From Chrysemys picta bellii (lineage: Eukaryota > Chordata > Testudines > Emydidae): DNA of 64,000 nucleotides. The translations under genes were made by a program, and so were the position numbers. Below the pieces are notes generated by a model. It was given only the letters and a program-made list of their open reading frames with translations. It was not told where the DNA came from and did not search any database. Shown piece after piece: positions 34,230 to 48,564 of the stretch (its first letter is position 1; every line of letters starts with the position of its first letter). The DNA lies in NCBI RefSeq assembly GCF_011386835.1, contig NC_088797.1:63265587-63329586 (forward strand). The letters run 5' to 3'.

Positions 34230-37200
34230 TAGGCTCCATTTCTCTCTGTTTACAAGCAGCCTTTTAAAAATGAAATTTAAAGTTAGTAGCCAAGGTTAAT
34301 GATCAGACATTTTATCTTGGCCCAATATATGTAACTAACAAATGATCAAACACACACACTTTTGAGCAATTCACAGTCCAATAGCTCTGAATATTAAAAA
34401 TGCTTTGAAAGTGCAAGTATTCTACAGCTTGGTCTGAAGCCAGCCCAGCTTCCAGCTTCCTTTCTGTGTTATTACATCGAGTGTGTCTTTGTTTCACAAT
34501 GTCAAATCTAACTAGATTTATTTCATTCAATTCAATGTAGAAAGAAGCTACCCTAAGGTGTGTCAATCATGCATTCTAAGATTATAAACCCTTCATTCAT
34601 CAACCTTCCTTTTGAAAATATCATTGCATCATTGCAATATGAACGGATGGCAACAGGGTGAAACAGAATGAAAGATGCTACCAGTTTTAAACTGGCAGAC
34701 GAAGAGTCTGAGGCTGCTAAAGAGACTGCGCCAGAATATAATGGTGTGTTGTAAACAGTATTGCTGTGTGATATAAGCACTAGACACAGCAATGCGGGCA
34801 AACAGAAAAAAAGTCTAGGCACATAGAGACCAGAACCAACCTGAAAACAGATGGTGTGTCCTGCTGTAGGGAACAGAAAAGGAGAAGTCCTTCCAGTCCA
34901 TACGTCCAAAGCACTAAGCATCAGGAGTGGCATAAACATAACCACAAAACGATGACGACGACGACGATGATAAAATTTACCGAGAAGACAAATGCCCAGT
35001 TGTATTTGATTCTAGTGCTTTGTCAGGAAAGCATTCAGTTCAATGTTAGGTACAGTGGCTAGAAAGTCATTCTGCATTATTTTTTCCATGAATCCAGGCC
35101 TTGTGCATGGTAACATGGATATAACCCTCCACAACATGCATACAGATGAAAACCCAGCATTTATGGGAAGTTATTTCATAGTGATTTTTCTGCTTGTCAG
35201 TTTATTTATCCACTGCACTTTGTTAGAGAAAAACAATTCACAAATTCCAGAGTATTCAAGTTTATATGTGTGTCCTCCTTGAGTCTCTGTGTGTGTATAT
35301 ATAGATATATATAATTGCACATATTTAAATTAACATGTCAATAAAGAATCTATCCCTGCAATGAAACGATATTCATTAAAAATTTCTTTACCCTAAAGCA
35401 CACTGAAGTTTACTACTCCTAAAACAGATTATCATAATCTCCATCTTTAAAGAAACAATGTTAACAACACAATTATCTACAATCACTTTAGTCCCTCTTT
35501 ATAACCTTAAAGGAGTTCTTACAATATGGTATGAGAACCCTTCGGAAGCAGGGAATTTGCCTGTGTCGTGGGCTTTTCAGCCAACGCTTCTATATTTGCA
35601 CTGGGGAGAACTTTGTTTTAATTGAATTTCCTTAGCATTGCTGAGCAATTGCAATAAACTGAAAACAAATCTGGATTTAATTAAATGAACAGTTTTTTTT
35701 AAATAATAGAAATATTTTGTAGGTTTCCTGAACATGAAGCCATGATTCTTACCTATACCTTGACCTTATTTTTTGTAACTAGATAACATGGCTCAACAGA
35801 TGTTCATGTTCCTAACTGTCCTTTCTTCTCACCATGAGCCATCTATTGATATCAAAACAATATGTTTGCAGATCTGTCCTTAAATGGTACAAATTGCTCA
35901 AAATGATGTTACTGTTGCATTTGTATATCTATATATATTTTACATACTAGCTGGATTGTCCTGTGCTCTGATCATTAGATCCAACTGCTTACATGCAAAA
36001 CCAAAATAAAGCACGTTTGAATACTCCCTCCCCTCCCGAATAATTTGTAATATTGGGTGCCAACTGTGGACAGACACAGTATATGCACACAGATATCAGT
36101 CAATGTAGTCTGGCAGCAGAGCAGTTAATAATGCACATGTTAAAAGTGTCAAGCCAGTGAACTTTTTGTCTAAGAATAAAACCTAGTCCCAGTTGCTGTT
36201 TGCTCGTTAGGGCTTAGCGACATATCACTGCGTTTCTTACCTGTCTGACAGCAGTCCTGCTAAGCCATATTGCATAGTGTCGGGAGTTTAGAGGGACTGA
36301 ATGCATAGAGAACAATTCCAAATGAACAGGGAGTTTGTGCGTCTCTTTGGGGAGTTCTTGGTGTCCTTGGAGTTGAAGTCTGCTGTCTCAAGAGGAGATA
36401 GGCAGGGATATAAGAACACAGACTGCGGCGAGGGGCCTAATCCCACAGTCCTTGGCCAGGTCAGACTCCCATGGAAGTGTCCACGAGTTGCAGGGCTGGC
36501 CCAGAATATGGACTAATGTATCTTTGTGGTCTTTCTCAGCAGCTTCAGAGGCAGCCTCCTCCAGACATTGGCTCTGCCTGTGCAGCTCGCCGTCTGGGCT
36601 GTGCAGCCCTTCAGCTCACAAACGCCCAATCTTGCAGGCTGTGCTGAGTGTTTCCCAGAGTTTGCCTGAACAAGGCCGCCGTAATTTTCTCAACACAAAG
36701 GTGTCGGCGATTTCTAGACAGGGATTTCCTTCCACAGCCAACTCTGGGTTTGAAAGTCAACATTTTGTTTTCTGTGTAATGTCCATCCCAGGATTCCTGA
36801 AGGCCCCCGGGGTCCTCTCTCTCCATCCGGAGTGTTTGTTAGACTCTGAATCATTTCTGATCTGCAGCACATGGGGATGCAGTCCGCGCTTGCTATCCCA
36901 GGAGTTACAGCAGTGTCAAACATTGTCAAAGAGGTAGCTAGTCTAATCTCAATTATAACATTAGCGGGATTGGCCAGCAATCGGATAATGCATGGGCTGT
37001 TTCTGTAAAGATGAGGGTGCCCATGGCAGAACAAAGGTAGATCAGACTTTATTCCTTTGTAGACATTTGTTTACATATGGACATTAAGTGGAATAAAGTT
37101 TTACAATTTCTGAGACCTTATCAGAATATCTGAAGATCCTGACATTCATTTATTTTTACAGATACCAAGTAGATTTTCAAGCACATCGTGTGCTCCTAGG

Positions 37201-38550
37201 TGAGTACAAAATCACACCTACTACATGTTTATTTAAGTCTAGGGAGATGTATGAGCCTTGTCCTGGAGCTGGTGGACTGCCAGGCTCTGCAGTATCACAG
37301 ACCCACTCCTCCTTGGGATGTGCAGATTCCCATTAACTCTTGCTACACTATTTAACCAAATGGAACTGTTTACTGGGTATATGAGCAGACAGAGCCATGT
37401 GTGCAAACGTTTGAAGTGAGTATAGCCCACTTTGTATTAAGCAACCACTGAAAGATCTTAAAATAAAGAATGAAGAATATTTTCTTATTTAGAAAACATT
37501 ACGGACCAGAGTGGTAAACCGGGATTTTTCTCTCAAAACAATATACCGTTATTTTGTGAGTTGTGTCACTTTAGTGAATAAATTCTGACACATGCTAAAT
37601 TAAAAAAAATACAAACAAACATAAATCTATCTTCAGATTAATGGACTGAAACATACTGTAGCACATTTGGAATTTTTTACAGCAGTACCATTTACAATAG
37701 CAAATGTTCTGGAATAAATACAACAAACATTCAATCCAAAAGCTCTTGTAAATCTGAAAAGAAAAGAAAAGAAAAGAAAAGAAAAGAAAAGAAAAGAGAC
37801 CTTTTCATCCTATGCACTAGAGTCTACTTTTAGCTGTATTTAATGTTGTCCCTCAGCGAAAACATTATTAGTGGTGGTAATGACAAACTTCATTGCTTTT
37901 CAAATAATTCCGGCAGTTCAACAGTTAACAGCCAATAAAAAGCCCGCCTGTGTGCGAATCTAGTCCTTTCAGCCATACACTGGACATTAAATTTTGGGAG
38001 GACAATTAAGTAGAGTTAACTGTTGCCTATTTTCCCTGAGGTAGCTTCCCCTTTGATCCTGCTGCGCCTGGCGCCTTCCAAAGCATAACTTGTCTGCCTT
38101 ATTAAAATGCTCCAACTTATGGTGAAGGATTTCCCGGTGCTTTTCAAATGAAGCAGCAACAATCAGAAAGGATCAAGACGAGTTGCACGGCAGAAAGACT
38201 AGGACCAATGTAATAAATTAGCAATTACCCTTGTAAGTAAAACAGCAGACTGAAAGTCTTAGCAAAGTTCAAGAAAACAGTGCGGGGGGAGTTAAAGAAC
38301 AGAGCAAAGCAGCCCCTGGAGCAGGCTGGGCTCCCAGCCTTCGCTGCTGGCAGACTGGGGAGCTGCCAGGTTTGTGGCTAGTGGGGACTGATGAAATAAA
38401 TGTTATGGGTTCATTGGGGTGCAAAGGCAGGATTTTGGGGAAAGGTGAAATCAGCAGGGAAATGTTAGTGAGGAGTTTGGGAGAGCCACTCTCCCTGGTG
38501 CCAACAAGCGCCCAGCAATGGGGAGAAGAGGGGCTGCTGCCCTATTTGTT
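34230..38550. other. Repeat-poor DNA upstream of the MSX gene
   Basis: I find no transposon fragment in these 4.3 kb, in contrast to all DNA to the left. The sequence is AT-moderate with short simple repeats: a gacgacgacgacgatga tract near 34950, a tata run near 35295, and (GAAAA)n at about 37757-37796. No coding exon is supported. It may hold cis-regulatory DNA for the homeobox gene, which is an inference from position and low repeat load. Confidence 0.45.
37757..37797 (+). repeat. (GAAAA)n microsatellite
   Basis: About eight pentanucleotide units gaaaa occur in tandem, ending in gagacc. It is a polypurine tract with no coding role. Confidence 0.95.
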
Positions 38551-38559
38551 AACTGCACT

Positions 38560-38780
38560 GAACTGTGCTCCCAGATATTGCAGCCCGGGGGCCACCAGCC
38601 GCCCCCCCGCGGCCGCCTCCCTCCCCAGCCAGGCGGCTCCGGCCTGAGAGTGTAGGCGGCCAATGGCAGCCCCTCGCCCGGCACGTCACGGGCTGCAGGG
38701 GGGAGATTGGAGGGCGGCCACATGAAAGAGGAGCGGCAGAACTTTTATAGCTGTTAAAGTGCAGGAGAAGCCTGCAGGGT
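38560..38780 (+). promoter_or_regulatory. Probable MSX promoter
   Basis: A GC-rich block with CpGs carries CCAATGG (38660-38666), a CRE-like CACGTCA (38682-38688), an inverted CCAAT (gattgg, 38705-38710) and a TATA-like tttata (38743-38748). The order and spacing are those of a vertebrate core promoter, giving a start site near 38775. This leaves a 5' leader of about 525 nt before the MSX start codon. Motif matching alone supports this. Confidence 0.55.
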
Positions 38781-38819
38781 CCCCGAGTCCCATCGCGAGC
38801 TTGCTGCCTTGCCCCAAGC

Positions 38820-38910
38820 ATGGAGCCCGGGACCCCATCTCCCACCCTGCACTTCGCACTGCTGGTGCCTGAGCCTGGGGCTGGGAGCTTGGAGCCTGGA
38901 CCCCACCCCT
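38820..38910 (+). other. Possible upstream ORF in the MSX leader
   Basis: An ATG at 38820 (caagcATGg context) opens a reading frame of about 30 codons that ends at a TGA in the first minisatellite unit near 38909. If the promoter call is right, it would lie in the 5' leader ahead of the MSX start and could reduce translation. No peptide function is suggested. Confidence 0.35.
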
Positions 38911-39205
38911 GAAGCTGGAGTTGGGACCCTGGAGCCCGGACCCTGAGGCTGGTGCTGGGACCCTGGAGCGGGTGGACCCCACCCCTGAGGCTGGAACTGT
39001 GTCCCTGGAGTCTGGCCCCCTGCCCCTGAAGCTGGGAGCCTGGACCCTGAGGCTGGAGCTGGGACCCTGGAGCCTGGACCCTGAGGCTGGAGCTGGGACT
39101 CTGGAGTGGGTGGACCCCACCCCTGAGGCTGGAACTGGGTCTCTGGAGTCTGGACCCCACCACTGAGACTGGAGCTGGGACCCTGGAGCCTGGACCCCAC
39201 CCCTG
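38880..39205 (+). repeat. Minisatellite in the MSX 5' leader
   Basis: About nine imperfect units of 30-40 bp are built on ctggagcctggaccc, then ctgaggctggagctgggacc. They lie between the probable promoter and the MSX start codon. The array keeps several frames open on both strands, so the antisense frames across 38549-39200 are not genes. Confidence 0.9.
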
Positions 39206-39299
39206 AGGCTGTTGCTTGGGCCTGAGCTCTGGGGCGGTGTCTGGAGCCTCTGGGGGTGCGTATGCAGGGCTGACTTCCCCTTACCCCCGCAGCAGTTTT

Positions 39300-41449
<2,150 letters not shown>

Positions 41450-42226
41450 CAACCTGGTGCAGGGGCTAGGCTCTGTGTACAGCGCTTGGGTCAAAGTGCC
41501 CCCGGCCTGCGCTACTGCACACGGGGCGAGCAGCACAATATGCGAGCCGGCAAACCCACTTCTTCACTGGCTGCTGATTGTGGACTAGCCCCCTTCTGAC
41601 CAGCATGCACTGAGTGGCTTACGGCTGCCAAGGGTCAGTCCCTGGCTGTGGAACAGCAGGCGAAAATCCACTGGGAATAGTGTTTGGGCTTCAACGCTAA
41701 GGATCGCTGCCTCTCAGATTGTAGGCAAGAAAAAGTTCCTTCCCCATGGGCTCCCTCACTGCAGCACCCCAATGCAATGCACTTGCTTCCCAGCCCAGCT
41801 GGCACAGGGCTGACTTTAGCTCTGAACTGTGTCAGGTTCCTCTTGATCCTGGTGTGAATCTGATCCTGTCTTCCAGCCTCTGAACAGGGGAGACCCAATC
41901 ACAGTACAACAGGAAGTTCCCATCTCCCTGTATTGGTCTCTGATGGCCTTTTCTGTTAGCATCTCCCTCTCCCAAGCATATCCTAGTCTAGGGGAGCTTG
42001 TCCCTGAGTGTTTACAATAACTACAAGTCACTGGTCTCGATGCTGGGGTTGCAGAGAGCAGGTCTCTGGCCTTTGCTGGTCTGACTGATTCAGCGTGATG
42101 ATACTGTGTGGCTTGAACACCCATGGATGCGATTGTGCTTGAAACTGACACTGCAGCACTGCATGAGAAGCCTGGTGCTTCCCCTGATGCTGCATGGCAG
42201 AGCACAAGGTGTTGAAGAGCAACGAG

Positions 42227-42232
42227 AATAAA
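42227..42232 (+). terminator. Proximal polyadenylation signal
   Basis: AATAAA lies in the MSX 3' region, about 780 nt after the stop codon. It precedes the hAT insertion. Confidence 0.5.
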
Positions 42233-42420
42233 ACAGCACAAAGCAGAGACTGCTCCCCCCCTGCACCCCTAACACACACACATTCTTCCAGAACCAGCTT
42301 GGGTTTGATTAATCAGCCCTCCTCAGTGACCTCCTCCCCCCACTCCCGACTACCGCTCCGCAAGGAGCCTCCTGGCATGAATGAGTTCCGCCCAGTCATG
42401 ACTTCAAGGTATGGGACCAA

Positions 42421-42600
42421 CAGGGCTGCCGAGAGCGGGCTTGGTCCTCTGTAAAAAAAAATTTTTCGGGCCTCCCAGCAAGGGCGGACCAGCTAAACAG
42501 GGCCAATGGGGGCGGGGAGGGGAAGCCGGGCTCCCTTCCGGACCGCTGAGCCATGGTAATTTGTACTGGCTCTCTTCCCCCCCACCCCCCATCGGCCCTG
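42421..42600. mobile_element. Short hAT element in the MSX 3' UTR
   Basis: A perfect 8-bp duplication GGGACCAA (42413-42420 and 42601-42608) flanks 180 bp with ends CAGGGCTGCCGAGAG and CATCGGCCCTG-like. The interior is GC-rich with an A/T run. It has no coding capacity and matches the other hAT derivatives in design. Confidence 0.85.
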
Positions 42601-42981
42601 GGGACCAATGGGCCTGACTCTGCTGCCATTATCCATGAGCAGCTGGCCTCACGGAGTCACCCCATTGGGGGATGGAGCTCTGCCGGGCCCATGCTGCCCT
42701 CCCTGGGGCTGGCAGTGACTCAAGGCCAGGTCCCTTAGTGCTCTCTTGCTGTAAATAGGTGACAGTCTGATTTTTGTATGGGTCACTAGGGGGCTGTATT
42801 TGAGGATGCTAAGCTGTTTATAGGTGAGTTCTCGCTAGGACTCACAGGTGTGTCTACGCTGTGTGCATTTCAGCCCATGTGAAAGGCGCAGAGCTAATTC
42901 CATGTACATAGTTTGGGTTTTGTACAGAGCCCTGAATGGGCTGGGACAGAAATCTCCCTGTTTTGTACAAAGCAGTCAGTC

Positions 42982-42987
42982 AATAAA
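42982..42987 (+). terminator. Distal polyadenylation signal
   Basis: AATAAA in the context gtcaataaagcctc is followed within 30 nt by a weak T/GT-rich stretch. It is the best candidate for the end of the long MSX transcript. Confidence 0.6.
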
Positions 42988-43005
42988 GCCTCTAAGTTAA
43001 TCAAG

Positions 43006-46000
43006 GCAGCGGTGCCGCTCACAGCTTTGTTCTTTGTAAACAATATCGTTGCTTTCCCCAAAACGTAACAAACTGTCTCCTAACCAGAGCCAGTGTATTC
43101 AGCCTGCACAATGAGGCCTGGCTGCTGGGGAGAGCCAAGAGGGGTTCCTGTAAAATACCGCACAGATTAGCGAGGCCTGCCTGCCCGGCAGGTGTCAGGC
43201 TTGGGCTGCACACACAGCACTGCTTCCTCTCCTGCCAGTGCGATAATACTTGGGGCTCTTTGGATGTACTGCAAAAAGCTACCTCTGTCATTGCCCCGGC
43301 GTCTAGCCAGCTACTGTGCACTGCCACTGCTAGAGGCAACCCCCAGCCATCTCAGAGGAGTGAACGGAATTGAGGTGGCTGCCCTGCCAGAGAGCAGAGC
43401 CACTTCTCCAGGTGTTGGAGGCCTCCCAGGTGCCAAGGGTCTCGCTCCAAGCCCCCAGGCAGTGGCTCCGGTCCACTCCCTAGCACTTTGCAGCCCCGCT
43501 TCACCTGCTCCCTCCTCTCCCCCACGCACCACACAGTATAGGAGCTGCTGCTCTTGTGGTGCTTCCCCAGCTCACTGCCCATCTTCCTGGCTCAGGCCAG
43601 GAAGGGCGCAGCCTGGGGCTACTTACCAGTGGCAGGAAGTGGGGCAAGCCCAGGCACTGGTCAGGGCTTTAAGCGTGTCTTTGCAGCCACATTTCTTAAG
43701 AAGCTTCCTGAGGTGCTGCCAGAGAAGGTCCCAGCACTCTGTCAGGGGAATGCACCTCTCTAGGTGACCCGTCACACTGCCCTTCCCCTTTGGAGGAGGC
43801 TTTGGGAAACCTGGGGTCCCTTTCTGCTCCAGGAAAGCTGGGGTGGGGTGGGGTCCTACAGTTCACTGCCTGTTAGGCAGCCCTCTGGGTCCCAGGCACT
43901 TGCCCTGCTCCCAGTCAGGGAAGGCTTGGTGCTTAGCAGCCATTCTGAACTGGAAGCCCATGTCTCAGACTTTGTCATGATTTTAAACGTGTAGCAAACA
44001 GTGTGTGTTTGCACTAGGCAGCGTCAGTCCTCAGAACAGGAAATTACTGGTATTTCTTGGAGACCTGTCAAGTTTCAAACTGTGGCTGGCTGTGAGGAGT
44101 AAGGGGCTGGGGCTGCGGATCCAGACCTGCCTTTGCTCTTCCTTTAGGCACGATCGCCACCTGCTGGGTGCCAGACACTCTGCACCGACTGGGCTAGAAT
44201 CCATCCCTTGAAGAAGCTACTGCTACAGCACTACTCAAGCCTCTGTGGGAATGGTTCTAGCAACTACCCTCCAATGCCCAGTCCTTCAACCGCTTCTCCT
44301 CATATCTGCCCTCTCCTAGCCTGGCTCCCTTTGGCCTGCTGCTCTGCCAATGTACCACCTGAATGAGTTTTCATTATCTTATCAGAGACAGTAGATGGGG
44401 TCTGAACTGCCTCTGCTTTACTGCAGCCTCTAAGGGAGTGCTGTTGGGCCACATCTGCAAGGGTTGCCTTCAAGACTCTGGGGCCATAACATCCTGCAGC
44501 AACTGTGCTCCTCGGGAACCATGACACTTTCCACTGTAGGAGTGACAGGTATGAGAGATGGAGATAGATTTTTGCTTAACAGCCCCCCAACTGTGGAATC
44601 CCTTCCAGGAAGAGATTAACCAGATCTCATTGCCTTCAAGACAAAATGTGAGACTCACTTCTTTGACAAAGTCTCCCCATTACAATAATGTTTTTGGCAA
44701 AGTGGTAGTGATGCCAATATTTCAAGCTGCCTAATCCTTTCCATTGTAATTCCCTAGACTCGCTGCTTATAACGTTGACAAACTTTTCTTCTGAAAGTTT
44801 CAGCAAATTAGGTTAGCCATTTTTAGATCCAGATCAATAAAAAAATAGATACTTTCACCGACGCTAAAAACATTTCCAAAGCTAGTTTGAACATCCCTAG
44901 GGCTGTGCAGCAGGAACTGGACATTTGGCAAAGGGATAGTTGTGGGGTCAGGGCAGTGCCTTTCACCACCTCCATAAAAATCTCTTCAGATTTGTAAGCC
45001 ATAGGAAATCTCCCTTGGCACACGCTTGTTATTTCTTGATCAGTCCTACTGCACTGAGTTTGCTTCCAAGCCCCACTGAGCCTTCTTCATTGTTTCCAAA
45101 TAACTGCATAGACTAATAGTGTAAGCGAGGTGGTGATGGCAGGAGCATGCCAGTCCTACAGCTGTCGTTTGGCCACTGGGAAAGTAGCTAGGCTAGGAGA
45201 CACAAGCCTGTGAACTCTAATCATTAACACTTAATATCGGGTAGGGCTTCATACACCTGCTTTAAGACAGAGGCAAGTATTCCCCCCCTTCACAGATAAC
45301 TGGGGATCAGTAAAGTTGCACAAGATCACTTCTGGTAGAGCTAGGAAGAGAACCCAGGTCTCTGAAGTGGCAGACCTACCTTTCAGTCACTTAGCCATAC
45401 TGTGTTTTGGAATGTCCGTGCTAAATCTGTGTGCTTGGCTAGGGTGGCTCAATTCATTCCTGCACCAGTGAGGTATTTGCCACAGGGGACAAGGGGAGAC
45501 AGCTTGTACGTCCCTTTATGAAGGTGCAGTTCAGCCAACACAAAGGGGCCACAAAGCACTGATGAATCATGCTCCATGTCTTCAAAATGGGGCTACTCTG
45601 ACATACCCCTCTTCACAAATAGGTTTGTAACCCACAGATTAATGAGCACATTGTAAATGCAAAGCATCATTTAAAAGCAAAGACCACTCAGGAGTGCTAA
45701 TTTGCAGATCCCTTCTCTACTCATTAGACCACACTCCCCCACCACAGCCAGGAAAGAACATGGACATACATTCCCAGCATTCTACAAATGTCTACAAAAT
45801 AGTGGTTTAACGCACTGGCAAAGGGTGTGTTCTATCCCTCCCAATAAAGGCTATATACACAACAGCCTGATAGCTAAAGAGTGGGGGTCTAGGGAGCAAC
45901 CGAGGTATGGTATTTAAAGCCCTTGTTTACTGTTACAATGTTAAATGCCTATGGGGGGGCTCTGGTCTGTTAGCAGCAGCTACCACTGTGAAGAACCGCC

Positions 46001-47792
46001 TTTAAAATCCCTTTTATTAAGCTTGTATAAAAAAGGAAAACAATGAAAACATTCCAACCATAAAAGGTTACACACATTTTAATTTCAACATTTCCCCGTA
46101 TTCTGACCCAGCCTTTTAGCTGTCTAGACTCTCTTAAAGACATGACAGTCCTTGGCAGGATATTAAAGATGATGTTAACTGTCCTAATTGGGAAGCAACA
46201 GTCTCATTAGGCCGTCTCCATTGAAACAGCAATTTATAGTGCTTGTTTTAGGGCCAAATCAGCCTCAGTCAATAATTGTTTTTAGGTGCTTCATTTTGCA
46301 TATCACACACTAACTAGCCCCTTTCTGCACCATTTAAACTCTTTCCAAACTGGCAATGCCCTGTTACTTTCCTTAATTCAATCACATACTCAGAAATTCT
46401 TTCATTGCCTTTTTGACTCCATTTATAAAAGTAGGAATGACTGTGATCACCATGGCTTTTGGGGATAGATGAGTTTGTAGAATTTCCACATAATCAGCAA
46501 ATGTTTCGGCTGCAAGTTTAAAAAGCTGTTAGGCTGCTTAGTAAGATGCACATTTTAGCTCATTATGCTCAGTAAAACTGACTCTCTTCTCATCAGTTAT
46601 ACCATTTGCTCGTCTATCCTGTTCCAATCTCTTTCGAGAGGTGGGCCAGTCTGCTACTGAACTACCAAACAAGTCAATTTCCCCCAAAGTGCCAGACATT
46701 TTTAACACAATTTTTCTCTAAGTGAGCAGATCACTTATAGTCCTAGTGTTGCAAGGTGCAGTTCCCTTTTTAGTTGCACTGCCCCTAGGCCGCTCCCTAT
46801 TCTGACTGTATTCCCAGATTAGAATCCTTGCCTTGCTGCTGAAGTGTTGTGTCTCTTGCTCTTTAAGCCACAAACAGGGTACGAAGGAACCATACAGGCA
46901 AGTGGAATCCAACTAGCAGTGTTTATTCAATGAACACAATATGCCAGACCTAGCTACATACACACATTGTCACTCTGGTTGGATTCTGGCAACTTCTAAA
47001 ATATAGACCAGTGAGTACCACTAGAGGGCTCACAAATTATTTAAAGGGATACTACTTTATTCCTAACCCCTAGAAAGTAAAAGTGGTATGCTGCTTGGTC
47101 TATAGGTCTGAAACTGGCTTTGGGTGTCTGGGGCTCCTGGACTATACTGCACAGCACTTTGTGGTGTGCGATACTCTCGGTCATTCCAAACTCCCACCAC
47201 TCCCCATGGGGTGGAGACCCCTCCTACAGCTGTTGTGGCAGCAGGAATTGATTCAGAAACCACTCCAACTGCTTTATCAGCAAACAATCACTGTCATCTG
47301 TGAACAAACAGCCCCAAGAACCCCTCCAACCAGAAGGCATCTTACCAGGGCTTCTTTCCGTGGGTTATGACGCTTCCTTCTGGGGCTGCAGCCCTGCAAA
47401 TCTGCCTGTGCACAGGGACCGCACAGGAGGTAGCGGGCTGTGGGCCAGGCAGTAGCAGGGCTGCATGGTACTTCTCCTTGCACTCTCTGGGCTGTGCCCT
47501 GACCAGGAAAGAAAGCGCTAAGAGTTGTTGAGGCCCAACTCCCGGAGAGCACAGGGAGAGGCACCATGCAGCTCTGTGGGCCCCTAGCTCTGCATAGAAA
47601 CCCCCACATCCTGGCTGCAGCCCTCCCCCCCACTGCTGCCTTGTGAGTAGGCAGGCTTACAGGGCTGCAGCCTCGCAAACCTGCCTTTCATATATTAGCA
47701 ACTCCTGGATAGCAGCACCTTTTTGCTGGTGACCAAGGGGTTGATAATAAGTGGAATCTACTGTAGATATAACTGAACTTTAAAAAAATACC
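43006..47792. other. Repeat-poor DNA downstream of the MSX gene
   Basis: No transposon is recognised in this 4.8-kb stretch. The long + frame at 43192-43767 lies in GC-rich sequence, shows no domain or splice context, and overlaps open antisense frames. Together with 34230-38550 it brackets the homeobox gene. Confidence 0.45.
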
Positions 47793-48077
47793 TTAGGCCT
47801 TGGCTACACTGGCAATTCACAGCGCTGCACTCGCTGCGCTCAGGGGTGTGAAAAAACACCCCCCTGAGCGCAGCGAGTGCAGCGCTGTAAAGTGCCAGTG
47901 TAATCAGCGCCTGCAGCGCTGCACTCGCTCGCAGCGCTGCAAGCTATTCCCCTCAGAGAGGTGAAGTACTTGCTGCGCTGCGAGAGAGCTCTCGCAGCGC
48001 TGGTGGCACAACTACACTCGCGCTTCACAGCGCTGCCGCAGCAGCACTGTGAATCCGCGAGTGTAGCCAAGGCCTAA
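47793..48077. mobile_element. Palindromic miniature inverted-repeat element
   Basis: The ends TTAGGCCTTGGCTACACT and AGTGTAGCCAAGGCCTAA are perfect inverted repeats. Inside, 47819-47888 forms a second near-perfect hairpin (acagcgctgcactcgctgcg against its complement). The element is 285 bp, CpG-rich and non-coding. Its TACACT/AGTGTA ends resemble those of Harbinger derivatives here, but a 3-bp duplication is not clear. Confidence 0.85.
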
Positions 48078-48309
48078 GTTGCAAAGCAGCTAGTTTATTT
48101 CTTCTGGGTTTGGGAGAGTTGTTCTTTCATGCCTTGGTATTATGGCCTATCAGTAGTGACAACACAGTTTGGGTTGTATCAGTATTTTCTGATTTAGAGG
48201 GTCGGTACCTCAGCATCTAACCTTGTCTCAAAACCCTTTTTTGTAAACATGCTGATACCAGTAGCTCTGTGTACTTGGGGAACCAGGGCACAGTAGCCAG
48301 CCTGTCTGA

Positions 48310-48560
48310 GGCCTGGTCCACACTAACCCCCCACTTCGAACTAAGGTACGCAAATTCAGCTACGTTAATAACGTAGCTGAATTCAAAGTACCTTAGTTCG
48401 AACTTACCGCGGGTCCAGACGCGGCAGGCAGGCTCCCCCGTCGATGCCGCGTACTCCTCTCACCGAGCTGGAGTACCGGCGTCAACGGCGAGCACTTCCG
48501 GGATCGATCCCAGAAGATCAACTGCTTACCGCCGGACCCGGAGGTAAGTGTAGACCTACC
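48310..48560. mobile_element. Harbinger-like miniature element with hairpin
   Basis: The ends GGCCTGGTCCACACT and AGTGTAGACCTACC resemble the termini of the large Harbinger (GGCCTGGTCTACACT and AGTGTAGACATACC). A strong hairpin lies at about 48334-48401 (cttcgaactaaggtacg against its complement). It is 251 bp and non-coding, likely mobilised by Harbinger transposase supplied elsewhere. Confidence 0.8.
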
Positions 48561-48564
48561 TTGA

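Larger units (their letters stand above)
41450..43005 (+). other. MSX 3' untranslated region
   Basis: The stretch from the stop codon to just past AATAAA at 42982-42987 contains no other gene. An earlier AATAAA at 42227-42232 could give a short transcript of about 800 nt of 3' UTR. TTTTGTAC occurs twice at 42917-42966. The hAT insertion at 42421-42600 lies between the two signals and would be included only in the long form. Confidence 0.65.

Noticed and set aside
37757..37797. CRISPR-like array
   Set aside because: It is a pentanucleotide microsatellite without spacers, in a vertebrate genome.
38549..39200. Antisense frames of 137-204 codons rich in Ser/Gln/Pro
   Set aside because: They are read through the leader minisatellite and promoter, with repeated peptide units copying the DNA repeat.
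39216..39299. Extension of the MSX frame upstream of 39300
   Set aside because: It has no ATG before the in-frame stop at 39204. The MA-type start at 39300 fits the family.
43192..43767. 191-codon + frame downstream of the MSX gene
   Set aside because: Composition is GC-rich, the opposite strand is also open, and no family or splice context is visible.
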